Shown in pieces: positions 1-11,649 of a stretch of 64,000 nt of DNA. Both the position numbers and the translations under genes were made by a program. Numbering within the stretch: position 1 is the first letter of the stretch; each line of letters opens with the position of its first letter. The DNA is from Castor canadensis (Eukaryota > Chordata > Mammalia > Rodentia > Castoridae), in assembly GCF_047511655.1 (NCBI RefSeq), contig NC_133398.1, forward strand, positions 109,632,332 to 109,696,331, written 5' to 3'. The notes under the pieces are model-generated. The model was given only the letters and a program-made list of their open reading frames with translations, did not search any database and was not told the origin of the DNA.

Positions 1-1068
1 TAACTCCAGTTAGCAAGAATTCACCTCTCCTTAATGTCTACTCCTAACACTTTTCTGTTCATTGACTCCCTCATTTTACTCTGTGGATATAAAAACCAAT
101 CTGTATTTATTTTTATAGTCCAGCCCTACCTCTCTCCGTTTTTCAGTAGTCCTGAATAAACCTCTTTAACAAGTGGCATGAATTTTTTGTTAATCTTCCT
201 TTCCCCAGAAGACATTCACTGAATTCTTCATAAAAGGTTAAAGAGCTGAGGCAAAGCTTATGAAAGACAAAGGAAGAGCTCCAAGGTCTCAGGGCATTTA
301 GAAAATAAAGAGCTACAGTGTTAGATACATGGAAATGAGATTGCCTTAGAGACAAACCTTGGAGAAAGGAGTGAACTGACACTGAGGAGCTGTTTTTGCT
401 TTGTACCTCAGGGTAGGTATTGCTTTGGTCACTGGGTCCCTGCCAGGGGGTATTTGGCTGGAAGTAGGATGACAACAGATGTGACTTGAAAAGTTTTTTT
501 GGACACATAAACAACAACTCTCATGTTTGTAATGATTCTATCTCCATGGCTATTAAAACGGAGAGATTCCCTTTGCTCTGTTTAGTCCCTTTTATTGGTT
601 GCCCTTTGTGTGCTCTGTAGTACAATTTAATGTTTATTCAATAAAAACAGCCACAAAGTAGGTTTCTTGTTCTTCTACCTTTGTCCATAGGGATTCTGGG
701 TTGGTAATAGATTTCTTTTGAACTATTTTCCCAAAATTAGGTGTTGAGTATCAGCCTCCAAGTTTTATGTATCAGAGATAAAAGAACTCCTCAAAGTAGA
801 AGATATCATTGAGATCCTCTAAGAAAATTCTTGGCACACAAAGGAAGGACACAACATAACTGATTACCACATAAAAAAACAAAATATAAAAGGGTCACAG
901 ATGGAAAAATCTAGAGTTTAAAACCCTGTCCAATACATTCAAGAGTTAGAGAAAATCAGAGAGACAACACAGAATTTCATAAGTGAATTGAAGTCTAAAC
1001 TAACCAAACAAATATTCTAGAGTTGTAAAATACAATGTCAGATTATCATGCACATGGACAATATAAGA
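1..1068. other. AT-rich DNA, no gene seen
   Basis: I see no coding region or clear repeat here. The 124-codon minus-strand open frame at 143-517 has no recognisable domain and a composition typical of random AT-rich DNA. Confidence 0.6.
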
Positions 1069-1394
1069 GCAAATTTTATTAATTGTTGAAAAAGAAGATA
1101 GATTAATAGAACATACTCAAAATGAATTATAGAAGGAAAAATGTAGAGAAAAAACTCTACCATAAGTTACATAAGACATGCTCAAAATTTCTCAGCTGTG
1201 TGATTGCAGTTACAATAGGAAGGAAGAGCGAGCATAAACCAGAAGCAATTTAAAGAATTTAAAGAGATCCTGGTTAGGTGTGCTGGAGAACTGATAAATA
1301 GCGTTAGTCCAGAGATTCCTAATGAGCGTGAAACAGGACTTAAAAACATCATACGATAATACAGGTTAGAAGACTGTTAAGAATCGATAGCAAA

Positions 1395-1530
1395 GTGGGC
1401 TTATTGGTGGTCGGCACCTGCAGTCTCAACTACTCTGGAGGCTGAGGCAGGATTGCTTGAACCCTGGGGTTCAGTGCCATATTGACAGAATATCTAGACA
1501 GAGACTCAAAAAAAAAAAACAGAAAAAAAT
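1395..1530 (+). repeat. B1-like (7SL-derived) SINE
   Basis: The phrases cagtctcaactactctgg, aggctgaggcaggattgctt and gttcagtgccata, followed by an A-run, are those of a 7SL-derived SINE left monomer on the plus strand. The same element lies in copy B at 25370-25512, so it was inserted before the duplication. Confidence 0.75.
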
Positions 1531-3564
1531 CAGTGTCAAGGATAAAATCTTAAAAGTAACTTCAAAATACTTTCTTAAGGAACTGAAATATTCCCTATCT
1601 TTCTTATTATTTAATAAAATTTAAATTTCAAGAAAAATTGGAGCATCCTCATTTAAAAACTGTCAACATTGTACTAGAAAGTCACAGACCAATATTTTTA
1701 AATGTTTTTCCCAGTGAATAAGATGTTTATTAAGTTTGCAAGTTGGTTTTATTCATATGAATATGAACATGGATATTACCATAGGATTTTTGATGAGTAA
1801 TTCCTTGAAAGAGAAAATAAAAGTCTAAATGATAGTTCCAGGTGGAAGCAATAAATGTGAACTTTCACAGGGAATTGTTCAGCGGAAAAACAATTGGGAT
1901 GCTCATGAGAGGTGGAGGAAGTAGCTCAAACTTAGAGAACCTGGACAGTTGGATCTAAGGAGTTTGTTAATTCTCTGATTTATTGGAGAAAGCACCGCTA
2001 TAATTTAAGCATTTAAGTTTTCACTGGAAGAGCACAGATCCTTAAATTGACCTACTCATGGATGTGGGTTCACTTTTAAGTGATCGTGCTCTGTGTGGTG
2101 AGAGAGAATGTGACATGTTCCCAAGGTTATTGGTTCAGGTCCTCTGTGCAATGACCAGACACAGTGCCCTGAGATGCTTCCCCTCTCTTTCAGTCCCTTT
2201 TAGATTTGGTATCAACATTTTAAAAATCTCAGTTGCATTAAAAATATTTCTGGGAAAAAAGGAATTTTCTCCAAATAAGCCACAATCATTTCTTTGAGTC
2301 ATGGATATCCTTTTATAGTATCTTGAGGACGACAACTTCAAGGTGAAGCATGAGCTGGATGAGAACAGTAGGGGCAAAAGTGGAACACAGACACCATGGA
2401 CAGCAGGTATCCACACTTCCCCAGCACTACAGAGGCTCATTTTCCCCTGATAAAGTCACCCAGCTTCAAATGAACTCAAGACAAGACACGAAATTGGAGC
2501 CCTTGACATGTATCTGAAGATAAGAGCTCATTTCTTCTCCCAAGCCCCAAACATTTTACAATTTCTTTTTGCCAACTGTTCAATATTAAACTTTTTAAGG
2601 ATCTGCTCAGTGCTTGAGTTATTACTGAAGAGTGACTTTAGTTTATAAACTCTTGACTATTTTTAAAAATATTTCTGTTTAATTATCTTGCAGTATAGAA
2701 ATGGCAACAATCAGTCAGACTTTGATTAAAAATCTGGCTATATCTTACTAATTATTCAACTTTCTTGAGCCTCAGTTTCTAAATCTCTAATAAGATGACA
2801 ATCATCAATGTGTTTTTGGTATCAACTATATAAGACAGCACTTACAAAGAATTCTATAACAATTAACGTTAATTAAATGAGCATTTATTTTCCCATTAGA
2901 AACATTAGGAACCAGTTCTGATTGATTCCCTGTTGATTTAAACATACTGCCATTTGTTTTCCCATTTCAAATGGTTTACCATTTTTATTATAATTTCAAT
3001 ATTTAAATTTACACATCCCATTGTTACATCATGACCTATTTCAGCTTCAACCTGGTGCAGAATGACTCTTGGATTTTACTGTTCAAAGTCCAGTCATTAC
3101 AATGGCTCTTGATGGTAAATACCTGTGTGTTCTAACAGGTTGTAAGGACTACTGAAGTATGGCCAAACTGAGAGCTCAGGAGGTGCCAGCCATTGACAAG
3201 ATACTTTATTTTATTCACAGTCCCTTGAGCAAAGGCACAGGCTCACTACTGAGACTCTTCAGGAATTCTCTAGGGTGAGTGTGGAGGAAAGGAGGATGGA
3301 GATCTGTGGCTAAGCACAGTAATTGTGGTTCTGTGGGAAGGAATAAGTGATGGAGAGTAACAGCATGCTCAGGTATGGTCACTGGAATAGTGCCGGGGGC
3401 TCTGGAGCACACAGGGTGAACCTAGTTGTCTGGTTCCTGGCACTGGGATGATCAAGGAATAGTGGTTTACAGTATGAGCCTAATAATTAAGGAGTTTGGC
3501 TTTGGACTTAATCAGTTGCTCAAGAAGAAGAACTGACCACCCACTATCCATGAACTCAAAACTG

Positions 3565-3790
3565 GATAAAGATGGCATTTAAAAAGCAACAGAAGCAGTC
3601 ATAGTGACTAATGACTATAAGGTTACCTAAATGGAAGAGTGAGATTAGAAGGATCAATTTGAGGTCAGCCTAGGCAAAAAGTTCATGAGACACTTAACCA
3701 ATAGTGCCATAGTGCACTATTGCACTGTGGGAGGCATAAGTAGGAAGATTGTGATCCAGAATGACCCAGGCAAAAATCAAGACCATATCT
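3565..3790 (+). repeat. Degenerate B1-like SINE (copy A)
   Basis: The stretch around 3600-3690 (gtgactaatgactataa, then gaggtcagcctaggcaaaaa) reads as a worn 7SL-like SINE, followed by a second worn monomer at 3715-3775. The copy at 27565-27785 is better preserved and supports the call. Confidence 0.55.
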
Positions 3791-3796
3791 CAGTTC

Positions 3797-3885
3797 TTTT
3801 TTTTTTTATTTTTGGTGGTACTAGGGTTTGAACTCAGGGCTGGATGCTTGCTAGGCAGGTGCTCTTCTAAATCACCAGCCTTTAG
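3797..3885 (-). repeat. ID/tRNA-like SINE half, reverse
   Basis: A T-run followed by ggtggtactagggtttgaa and ctcagggctggatgcttgct is the reverse complement of the tRNA-like SINE half that elsewhere ends in gagttcaagccccagtacc. The B-box-like ggtttgaact is readable. It lies at the end of the preceding plus-strand SINE and is also present, shortened, in copy B at 27787-27845. Confidence 0.65.
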
Positions 3886-3915
3886 ACCCTATCTCAAAAG
3901 CTGACCCCCCCAGAG

Positions 3916-4012
3916 AAGTCCTATAGGTAAGACTCATGTGATAAATTGCCTGCCTAGCAGGTGCAAGCCCCTAGTTCAATCTCCAGCATCAGTATGTATG
4001 AATAAAAGTAAA
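3916..4012 (+). repeat. ID/tRNA-like SINE
   Basis: The string from tataggtaagactcatgtg through ttgcctgcctagcaggtgca to ctagttcaatctccagc matches the body of an ID-type (tRNA-derived) SINE, with A and B box-like words. Copy B keeps only its first part near 27855, where a deletion begins. Confidence 0.6.
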
Positions 4013-4134
4013 TCTTTTGAATAGGATCACATCTGTGTGATGACTTGAAAGTTATTTGAATGTCATGAAGGTTGTATGTTTTGGAGCATGAGAAAGAAAT
4101 AACTTCATTTTAATGTTCTTATTAGTAAATCTTA

Positions 4135-4490
4135 GTTGTATGTGGGGGTTAGTTGTTACATTTCTATATATGCATACAATGTATCCCAGCTTGGTTTATT
4201 CCTTTCATTCTTTTTCCTCTTCCCCCTTTGTCTCCTTTTTCTTTATTTTTAAAATTAGGATATATTTGCTGTACAGGGGGGATTCATTGTGACAATGACA
4301 AATAGGCTTATATTGTATATTGGTGAAATCACCCCCAACATCTCTCCACCTCATCCCTGTCCCTGCCCCACTTAAAGTAATTGCAAAAGGTTTCTTTGTT
4401 TTATTATACCATATGTATTCATCTTAATCTCCTTCATTCAACCACCTCCCTGCCACTTTTACCCCCATACGCATTGTACCTTTTAAATTT
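4135..4490 (-). mobile_element. Two short L1 3' ends, stacked
   Basis: 4135-4230 and 4255-4490 each repeat words of an L1 3' UTR read on the minus strand (gggggattcattgtgacaa, then pyrimidine-rich ccctgccccac, then gcaaaaggtttc). A third, similar start follows at about 4495. Each looks like a separate truncated 3' end. Most of this stretch is missing from copy B. Confidence 0.6.
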
Positions 4491-5089
4491 TTCTTAAAGC
4501 ATTTTTCTTAGCATACATTTGTTGTATAGCAGGGATTTACTGTGGTATTTCTGAGTATGATTACATTATACATTAGTTAGGTTCACCCCCACCTTCTCAC
4601 TCACTCATTACCTAACCCATGCTTGAAACAATTGTAAAAGGTTTCATTCTTCCATTTCATGTATGTATATAAAATCCATAAACCATATCCACCCTCATTT
4701 ATCCCCTCCATTCACCCTCAAACCCTCCCCGAAGTAACCATCCCTCACAGGACCTATTTACGGTCCTGGTCTTCATTTCTGATTCCAAAGTCAGTGTTCA
4801 ATGGGATTTCTCAATGTATCCCAGGTGTGAATATACTGTAGTTTGGTCAGTTTTACCACATTTGTTACTCTCTCTTACCCCTACGCTCCTATCCTTTATC
4901 ATTCAACAGCTTCCATATGTATCATTATGTCATCTACCTACACAGATGCAATGTATTTCCATATTGTTGGCTATCCTTCTCTTTTCCTTTCCCTACTCCC
5001 CCAAGTTCCATAGAATAATTCTACTGTTACAGACATGTTCTCTACATAAATATGTATATGATCATGTAGGGTTTGGTGTATATGTTGAT

Positions 5090-8000
5090 AGTTTGGGATA
5101 TATCTTCTATATGTAAGTGAAAACATGTGGCCTTTTTTGTTCTGAACCCGCCTTACTACACTTAATATGAGGCCCTCCAGTTTCCTCCATTTACCTGCAA
5201 TGAACATAATTTCATTTGTACAGTACCTGGCTTGTTTCCATACCTCGGCTATTGTGAATAGCCAACGTGGGCACGCAAGTGCCTATTATAACCTGACTTA
5301 CTCTCCTTCATGTATATGTCCCAGGATTGGTATAAATGGATAAGGTAGTACTATTTTTTGCTTTCTAGAATCTCCATATGGCTTTCCATAATGGTAGTAC
5401 TAATTTACATTCCCAACAACCTGTATAAGGTTTCCCGATTTGTCACATCCTTACCAACATTTGTTGTTTATGTTCCTGAAGATAGCCATTCTAACTGGGG
5501 TGAGATGAAGTCGTGGTGTAGTTTTCATTTGTATTTCTTTTATGGCTAGAGATGTGGACTGCTTCCTCATGTATTTATTGGCCATTTGTATCTCTTCCTT
5601 TGAAAATTTGCCTATTCAGTTCATCTGCCTGTTTCTTCAATGGATTGTTGATTCTTCAAAGAGTTTAGTTTTTTGAGCTCCTTCTAGATTCTGGTAATTA
5701 GTCCCTTATCAGATGAATAGCTGGAAAAGATTTTTTACCATTCTGTAGGCTGTCTCTTAAGTCTACTGACTATTCCCTTTGCTCTGCGGAAGCTTTTTAC
5801 TTTGATTCAGTCCTGCATATCCATCTTTGTCTTAGTTGTCAAGCCGTTGGAGTTCTATTTAGGAAGTTTTGGCCTATGCCTATACGTTCATTGTGTTTCC
5901 TACTTTTTCCTGCACTAAATTCAAAGTTTCAGGCCTTATTTTAAGGTCCATGACCCACTTTGAATAGATATTGATGCAGGGTGAAAGACAGAGATCTAGT
6001 TTCAGACTCCGGTATATGAATATCCAGTTTCCTCAGCACCATTTGTTGAAGAGGTTGGCTTTACTCCATTTTATACTTTGGGCTTCTTTGACAAAAATTA
6101 GTTTGCTGAGGCAGCATGGATTTATTCTGGGTCTTCTATTCTGTTCTAATGGTCTTTGTGTCTTTTTTTGTTGCGATTTCTCTGAAGTATAGTTTGAAGT
6201 CAGCTAATATGATTCCTTGAATATTGATCTTTTGCTCAGATTTGCTTTGTGTATTAAACATCTTTTGTATTTCCATATGAATTTTAAGATTGTTTTTCTA
6301 TGTCTCCAAAGAATGTCATTGGAATTTGTTATGGGGATAGCATTGAAAACATAGAATTGCTTTTAGTAGTATCATCATTTTCAAAATACTGTATCTACTG
6401 CTCCAAAACATGGAAGAGCCTTCCATCTTTTGATGTTTTCTTCATATTTTTCTTCAAAAAGTTAAAATTATTCTTATGTATTTTACCAATTTGAGGTTAT
6501 TGTAAATGGTATTTTTTTCCTTATTTCTTTCTCATTGTGTTCATTTTGCTATATAGAAAAGATATTGATTTTTGTATATTGATTTTGTATTCTTCCACAT
6601 TGCCAAAACTATTTATGATTTCTAAGAGATTTTTGCTGGAATTTAGGGTCTTCTAGGTAAAAGATCATATCATCTGCATATATGGATAGTTTCACTTCTT
6701 CTTTGCCTATTTGAATGACTTTTATTTCATGCTACTCTTTTATTACTCTGTCAATGTTCCAAATGTACATTGAATAAGAGTGGAGAAAGTAGATAACCCA
6801 GATCCTTCCTTACATTATAGGAAAAGGTTTCTCTTTTTCTTCATTTTGTATAATGTAGGGTATAGATTTGTCATATGCAAACTTTATTATGTTTAGGAAC
6901 ATTCCTTCTATTCCTAGTTTCTTCAGTGCTTTTATCATGAAAGGATGTTGAATTTTGTCAAAGCCTTTTTGTGCATCTATTGAAATGATCATGTAGTGTT
7001 TGTTTTTGCTTCTATTAATATTCTGTATTACATTTAATGATTTGCATGTGATGAACCATCCCTGCATCCCTGAGATGAAACTGACTTGATCATAGTGTAT
7101 GACCTTTTGGACATGCTGTTGAACTCAGTTTGCCAATATTTTATTGAGGATTTTTGCATCTAAGTTTATTAAAGAGATTGGCCTGTAGTTCTCTTTTATC
7201 ATTGTATCCTTCTCTGGTTTTGGGAAGAGTGTAATACTGGCCTCACAGAATGAGTTGGGCAATGTTCCTTCTTTTTCTATTTGCAAGGAAAGTTTGAGGA
7301 TTGTTGGTATTAATAATTTACAGTGCTGATGGAATTCAGCTGTGGGTCTTTTGAGATATGCACTCTTCTTTGATGGGAGACATTTTTATTATTTCTTCAA
7401 TGTCATTTCTTGTTATACATCTTTTTTTGATATTTTATATCCTCTTGGTTCAATTTTGGTTGGTTAAATGCATATAGAAACTTACCCAGTTCTTGAGATT
7501 TTCCCCATTTACTTGAATATAAGGTTTCTAAGTATTCCCTTACCATCCTCTGGATTTTATTTGTACTTGTTGTAATGTCCACTTTTTTATCTTTAATTAT
7601 ATTAATTTGTGTCTTTTTCATCATCCGTTGATTTGGATTGGCTAAGATTTATTGATCTTTTCAGTCTTTTCAAACAACAAACATTTTTCTTGGTTGGATT
7701 CTTTGTATAGGTATTTTGATGTCAATTTCTTTGATCTCAGTCTGCTCTTTATTATTTCTATCTGCTAGTTTTTGGTTTATCTTGTTCTTGTTTTTCTAAA
7801 AGCTTCAGGTACATAATTAGGTTATTAATTTGTGATCACTCTTTTGTGACGTAGGCTTTCATAGCTATAAACTTTACCCCTAGTAAGGCCTTTGCTGCAT
7901 CCCATAGGTTCTGGTAGGTTGTATTTTCATTTTCATTGGATTCTAGAGCCTTTTTAAATTCTTTCCTTATTTCTTTGATGACCCACTGGTCATTCAACAA

Positions 8001-8565
8001 TGCATGGTTCAGGGTCCATATATTTGAATATTTTCTGAAGGTTTTTTGTTATTGAATTGCAACTTTAATTATGATCAGATATGATACAGAGCAATTTCAA
8101 TTTTTGAAAAAAATTGTTAAACCTTGCTTTGTGCCCTAGAGTATGATCTATTTTGGGGAAAATTTCATGAGTTGCTGAGAATGTGTTGTTTGGTAGTTGG
8201 ATGAAGCATGCTATAGTTGTCTATTAAGTCCATTTGGTCTTATGTTTTCTTTTGATTTCTTTTGTCTAGACGACTTATATATGTGTGAATGTGAGGTATT
8301 GAAATCTCCCTCAATCACTGCATTGGAGTATGTCAGTACTTTCCAGCTCAGTAATGCTTTTTTAAGCTAGTTGGTTGTGCTGATGTTCAGAGTATATATA
8401 TTAAGAATTGTTATTTTCTCTTGATGAAGGAATGTTAATATAAAATGAACTTCATTATCTTCTGACTCATTTTAATCTAAAGTCTACTTTTTCAGATATG
8501 AGTATAGCCACTCCTACCTATTTTCAGGGTCTGTTTGTTTGGAAGATCTTTTCCCATGCTTTCAT
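5090..8565 (-). pseudogene. L1 ORF2 remnant (endonuclease and reverse transcriptase)
   Basis: ORF2 encodes the endonuclease and reverse transcriptase that copy L1 RNA into the genome. Recognisable pieces are a linker peptide at 7403-7624 (containing VDITTSTNKIQRMVREY), an RT motif A region at 6810-7067 ([17 protein letters not shown]) and the catalytic YADD box encoded at 6669-6680. The C-terminal tail at 4971-5207 has GKWRKLEGLILSVV. Frameshifts and stops separate these pieces, so no active enzyme is encoded. Confidence 0.8.
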
Positions 8566-8769
8566 TCTAATACAATGTTTCTTTTTTTTCAATGAGATAT
8601 GTTCATAAAGCAACAAATTGTTGAGTCTTGCTTTTTGTTCCAAGTACCTATTCTGTTTTCTTTTGAATGGGGAATTGGGCTAATAATATTCAGTGCCATA
8701 TTCAGAGTTATATAGGATTTCCAGTCATTTTGTTGTTTTGTTTTTTCATTTTTAATTGCAAACTAATAG

Positions 8770-9180
8770 GATATTTATTTTTTCTTTTTTCCATTTACAA
8801 ATGCTTTATCAGGATATATTTGTTATATGGGGGATTCATAGTGACAATTCCAATTAGGCTTATGTTGTACATTAGTTACATTGTCCCCATTGTCTCTATC
8901 CCTCAGCCCCCTCCCGGTCCCACTTTAAGCAATTGCAAGAGGTTTCTTTGTTCTACTTCATACAGGTACATGAATTCCATCAATGCTACACATTAATTTC
9001 CTTCATTCACCATCTTCCCTTCCACATATGAGAGAAAACATCCAGACTTTAGCTTTCTGAGCATAGTTTTCTTCATTTAACACAATGTCCTCCAAATTGC
9101 ATCCATTTACCTTCATACCACATGTCATTCATTATTCCTTATGGCTGAGTAAAACTCCATTGTGTATATATACATAATGC
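8770..9180 (-). mobile_element. L1 3' end nested inside L1 copy A
   Basis: This interval repeats L1 3' UTR and ORF2-tail words (ggatatatttgttatatgg, cccactttaagcaattgcaa, gctgagtaaaactccattg) in the middle of the host L1, between its endonuclease part and ORF1. The same nested piece sits at the same place in copy B (31595-32372), where it is longer. In A an internal part between the pyrimidine block and the ORF2 tail is missing. Confidence 0.7.
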
Positions 9181-9219
9181 TTTCTTCTGATGTTTACTTT
9201 TCCCCTATTCTTTGATTGC

Positions 9220-10110
9220 TGGTCTGTTTGATCAAAGGTGTTTATTCTTTCATTTTTCTGGCTAAGTCCAGCTTCATCTGTGACAGGATTCCCCTAAATA
9301 TTTACTGCAGTGCTGATTTGGTTGTCTTTTGCTTGTTGTGGAAGGTTTTCATTTCTCCTTCAATTAGGGAGGGTAGTTTTGCTGAATAGACTTGTCTAGA
9401 TTGGCAGTTGTTTTCTTTTAGGGTCTGAAATGCATCTTTCCATGACCCACTTGCATTTTGAGTTTGTGTTGAAAAATCTGTTGTTATTCTAATGGTTTGC
9501 CTTATATGTCACTGTCATTTCTCTTTTCCAGCTTTCAATATTACTTTTTGTGTCTATTGAGTATTATTACTTTTCTGTTTTTTTTTTCTTGTCCTTTCAT
9601 CTTGGTGTTTTGAAAGCCTTCTGAACCTGCATGTTGCTTTCTTTCTTTAGGTTGGGGAAGTTTTCAGTTGTTATGTTACTGAATAAATTATCTCTGCCTT
9701 TAGTTTCTAACACTTCTTCTATATCCATGATTTGTAGATTTGTTCTTTTGATGGTGTACAAGATGTCTTGCATGTTCCATTCATTTTTAAGTATTTTTCG
9801 TGGTCTTTGACTGATTGATTCCATTCCTCTAGTTTGCTTCCAGTCCTGATACTCTATCCTCAACTTGCTCCCCTCTTAGCCAAACTTTCAATTGAAGTTT
9901 TATTTGAGATTTGAACTATTCATTTCAAATTGATCATTTTTAGGATCTCTAGATCTTTATTGAATTCCTCTTGCATATCCTGAATCATCTTCCTTATGTC
10001 ACTCATCTGTGTGTTTGAATTCTCCTTGAGCTAAGTTAGGTGTTTATTCATATCCTTTTTGAGTTCCATCACTAGCTTATGTGTCTTCTCTTTGAGCTCA
10101 CTGGTGATTT
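9220..10110 (-). pseudogene. L1 ORF1 remnant
   Basis: ORF1 encodes the RNA-binding trimeric L1 protein. The open piece at 9597-9863 contains IKRTNLQIMDIEEVLETKG and ENFPNLKKE, the RRM-domain core of ORF1p. The C-terminal part (9220-9560) is recognisable at DNA level but has stops. The N-terminal coiled-coil part upstream is degraded. Confidence 0.8.
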
Positions 10111-10500
10111 AATTATTTATTAATTCAATAGCTAATATTTCTTCCTCTTCACTATTGTTTATATCCTTATTGGTGGAGTTGGCTTTTGAGGGACAGCTGT
10201 TGTCTTGTTACTTCATGTTTTTACCTTGAGATTATTCATCTGTGGTTGTTTGGGGTTGTAGGTTCCAATCCCCTGTGTTGATTTCTGAAAGATTATATAG
10301 GACAGGGTAATGAATCTGGTATTTTCTTGTCTCTAGACAGGGGTTTATGGCTCATGAGTCAAATCTTGAGCTTCTTGTTCTCAAGATGCTGGGCACCACT
10401 CCCTATTCCACACAGGGAGAGGAATATCAGCTGCCAAAGCTACCACAGTTGCTAAGCTGCGGCCTTAAAATTGCAGAAGTCAATAAAGAGGGTCAATTCC

Positions 10501-11649
10501 TGCACTTTTTACACAATCTTTAATTAACTATTGGAGCAAAGATGAATATTTGTGATCCTGGTGAACTAAAGGTATTAAGGTTAGTGATGGGAGGGAGATG
10601 GGAGGAAACTCTAATAGATAATATGAAGCGTAAAGTCTTATGTGACAGAAAAGGGTGGCAGCTGAACTAATAGAACGTGTTAATGAGAAAGCAGGCTTGG
10701 ATAAGTAGGAGAGACCTAGCAGATATTATGATGTGGGAGGAAAGGGGAATAAAAAGGGAGAAAACTGAACAGAAAGATGAACAAATATAAACAATGAAAC
10801 TGAAAAAATAATTTGAGAATCTATTTGTCCTGTAAAAGTATTGGTTGCAAGTCAGGATTATGGGTGGATAAACAGAGAAAGGAAAAAGTATTAGCTAGAA
10901 AGCAGTTCTGGATTGCTAGCAGGAGGAAAGTGTAAATGAAGATGGACAATAAGAAAGAGAAGAAGAAGAAATTGTTTAATGTCACTTACTGAAAAGCAGT
11001 TTACACAGCTCTCATGGGATGAGTAGAGGGTAGAGGAAGGGGACAGGCAGAAGTAGAGAACACTGGGGAGAGATAATGAAAAATTGTTCAATTGGAATAT
11101 ACAGAAAAAAAACCACAAAAATTCAGAAAATCACTACATTTCAAGCTTAACAGCAAGAAAAATAACTTAAACATTGAGAATTTTCTAATGATTTGAACAG
11201 CAACTGATGTTTTCCCTCAGTGTTCAAGCCTTCCAGTCTAGTAGATGGCAGTGTAATTGGACACCTGCCTCTAGAACGGTGTCTTTTGACAGCCTATGTT
11301 AATTCTCCAGTGAGTGTGGATGGGAGAGAGTGTTTGGAGATCTCAATATGATTTCTGGTGAAGGCTTCTGGAGTTCAAACTCTTACCTTCATTGTTTCAC
11401 ATCATCCCCTCTTGTAGCCTGCATATTTCCCAAGCCCCCCAGTACATAGAGTCTGCAGTTATGCAATAGACACTGACTTTTGTCACATGTCTTCACTGGT
11501 GGGATGCTCTGCAGTGGGTTTACAAATATGGCTTGCTGTGGCTGTGGCTGCCATTGACACCACAATTGCCAGTCACCACTGCCACTATGTGGTCCAGGTA
11601 ACTTCTGTGTTCTGAGACAGACCACACTGTACCTCATTCCATGGGACCT
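10501..11649. other. No gene seen
   Basis: A purine-rich stretch (10560-11100) is followed by slightly more GC-balanced DNA (11220-11640). I recognise no family. Short open frames at 10891-11118 and 11389-11637 on the minus strand lack domains. Confidence 0.5.

Larger units (their letters stand above)
1069..10500 (+). repeat. Duplicated block, copy A (pairs with 25074-33710)
   Basis: From the words gcaaattttatt at the left to the L1 5' region near 10500, the sequence runs parallel to 25074-33710 in the same orientation, with many substitutions and several large indels. Shared content includes a B1-like SINE, about 2 kb of otherwise unremarkable flank, a composite SINE, a minus-strand L1 and an L1 end nested inside that L1 at the same place. 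Copy A is about 0.8 kb longer, because B has lost pieces (for example A 3950-4600 and A 6624-7171). Spacing between the copies is about 14.6 kb. A segmental duplication explains this most simply; retrotransposition with a long 3' transduction is an alternative. Confidence 0.85.
4495..10500 (-). mobile_element. LINE-1, near full length but decayed (copy A)
   Basis: Read on the minus strand the order is 5' UTR (about 10500-10150), ORF1 (about 10110-9220), ORF2 endonuclease (about 8560-7900), reverse transcriptase (about 7600-6600), the C-terminal tail (about 5210-5090) and the 3' UTR (down to about 4495). The frames are cut by many stops and indels. A second L1 3' segment is nested at 8770-9180. 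The L1 5' end lies close to the right end of the duplicated block. Confidence 0.85.

Noticed and set aside
2058..2297. 79-codon plus-strand frame in the flank of block A as a small gene
   Set aside because: The same DNA in block B (about 26035) has lost a base in gagagaatgtgac, which shifts the frame, and neither copy resembles a known protein. The frame is not conserved between duplicates.
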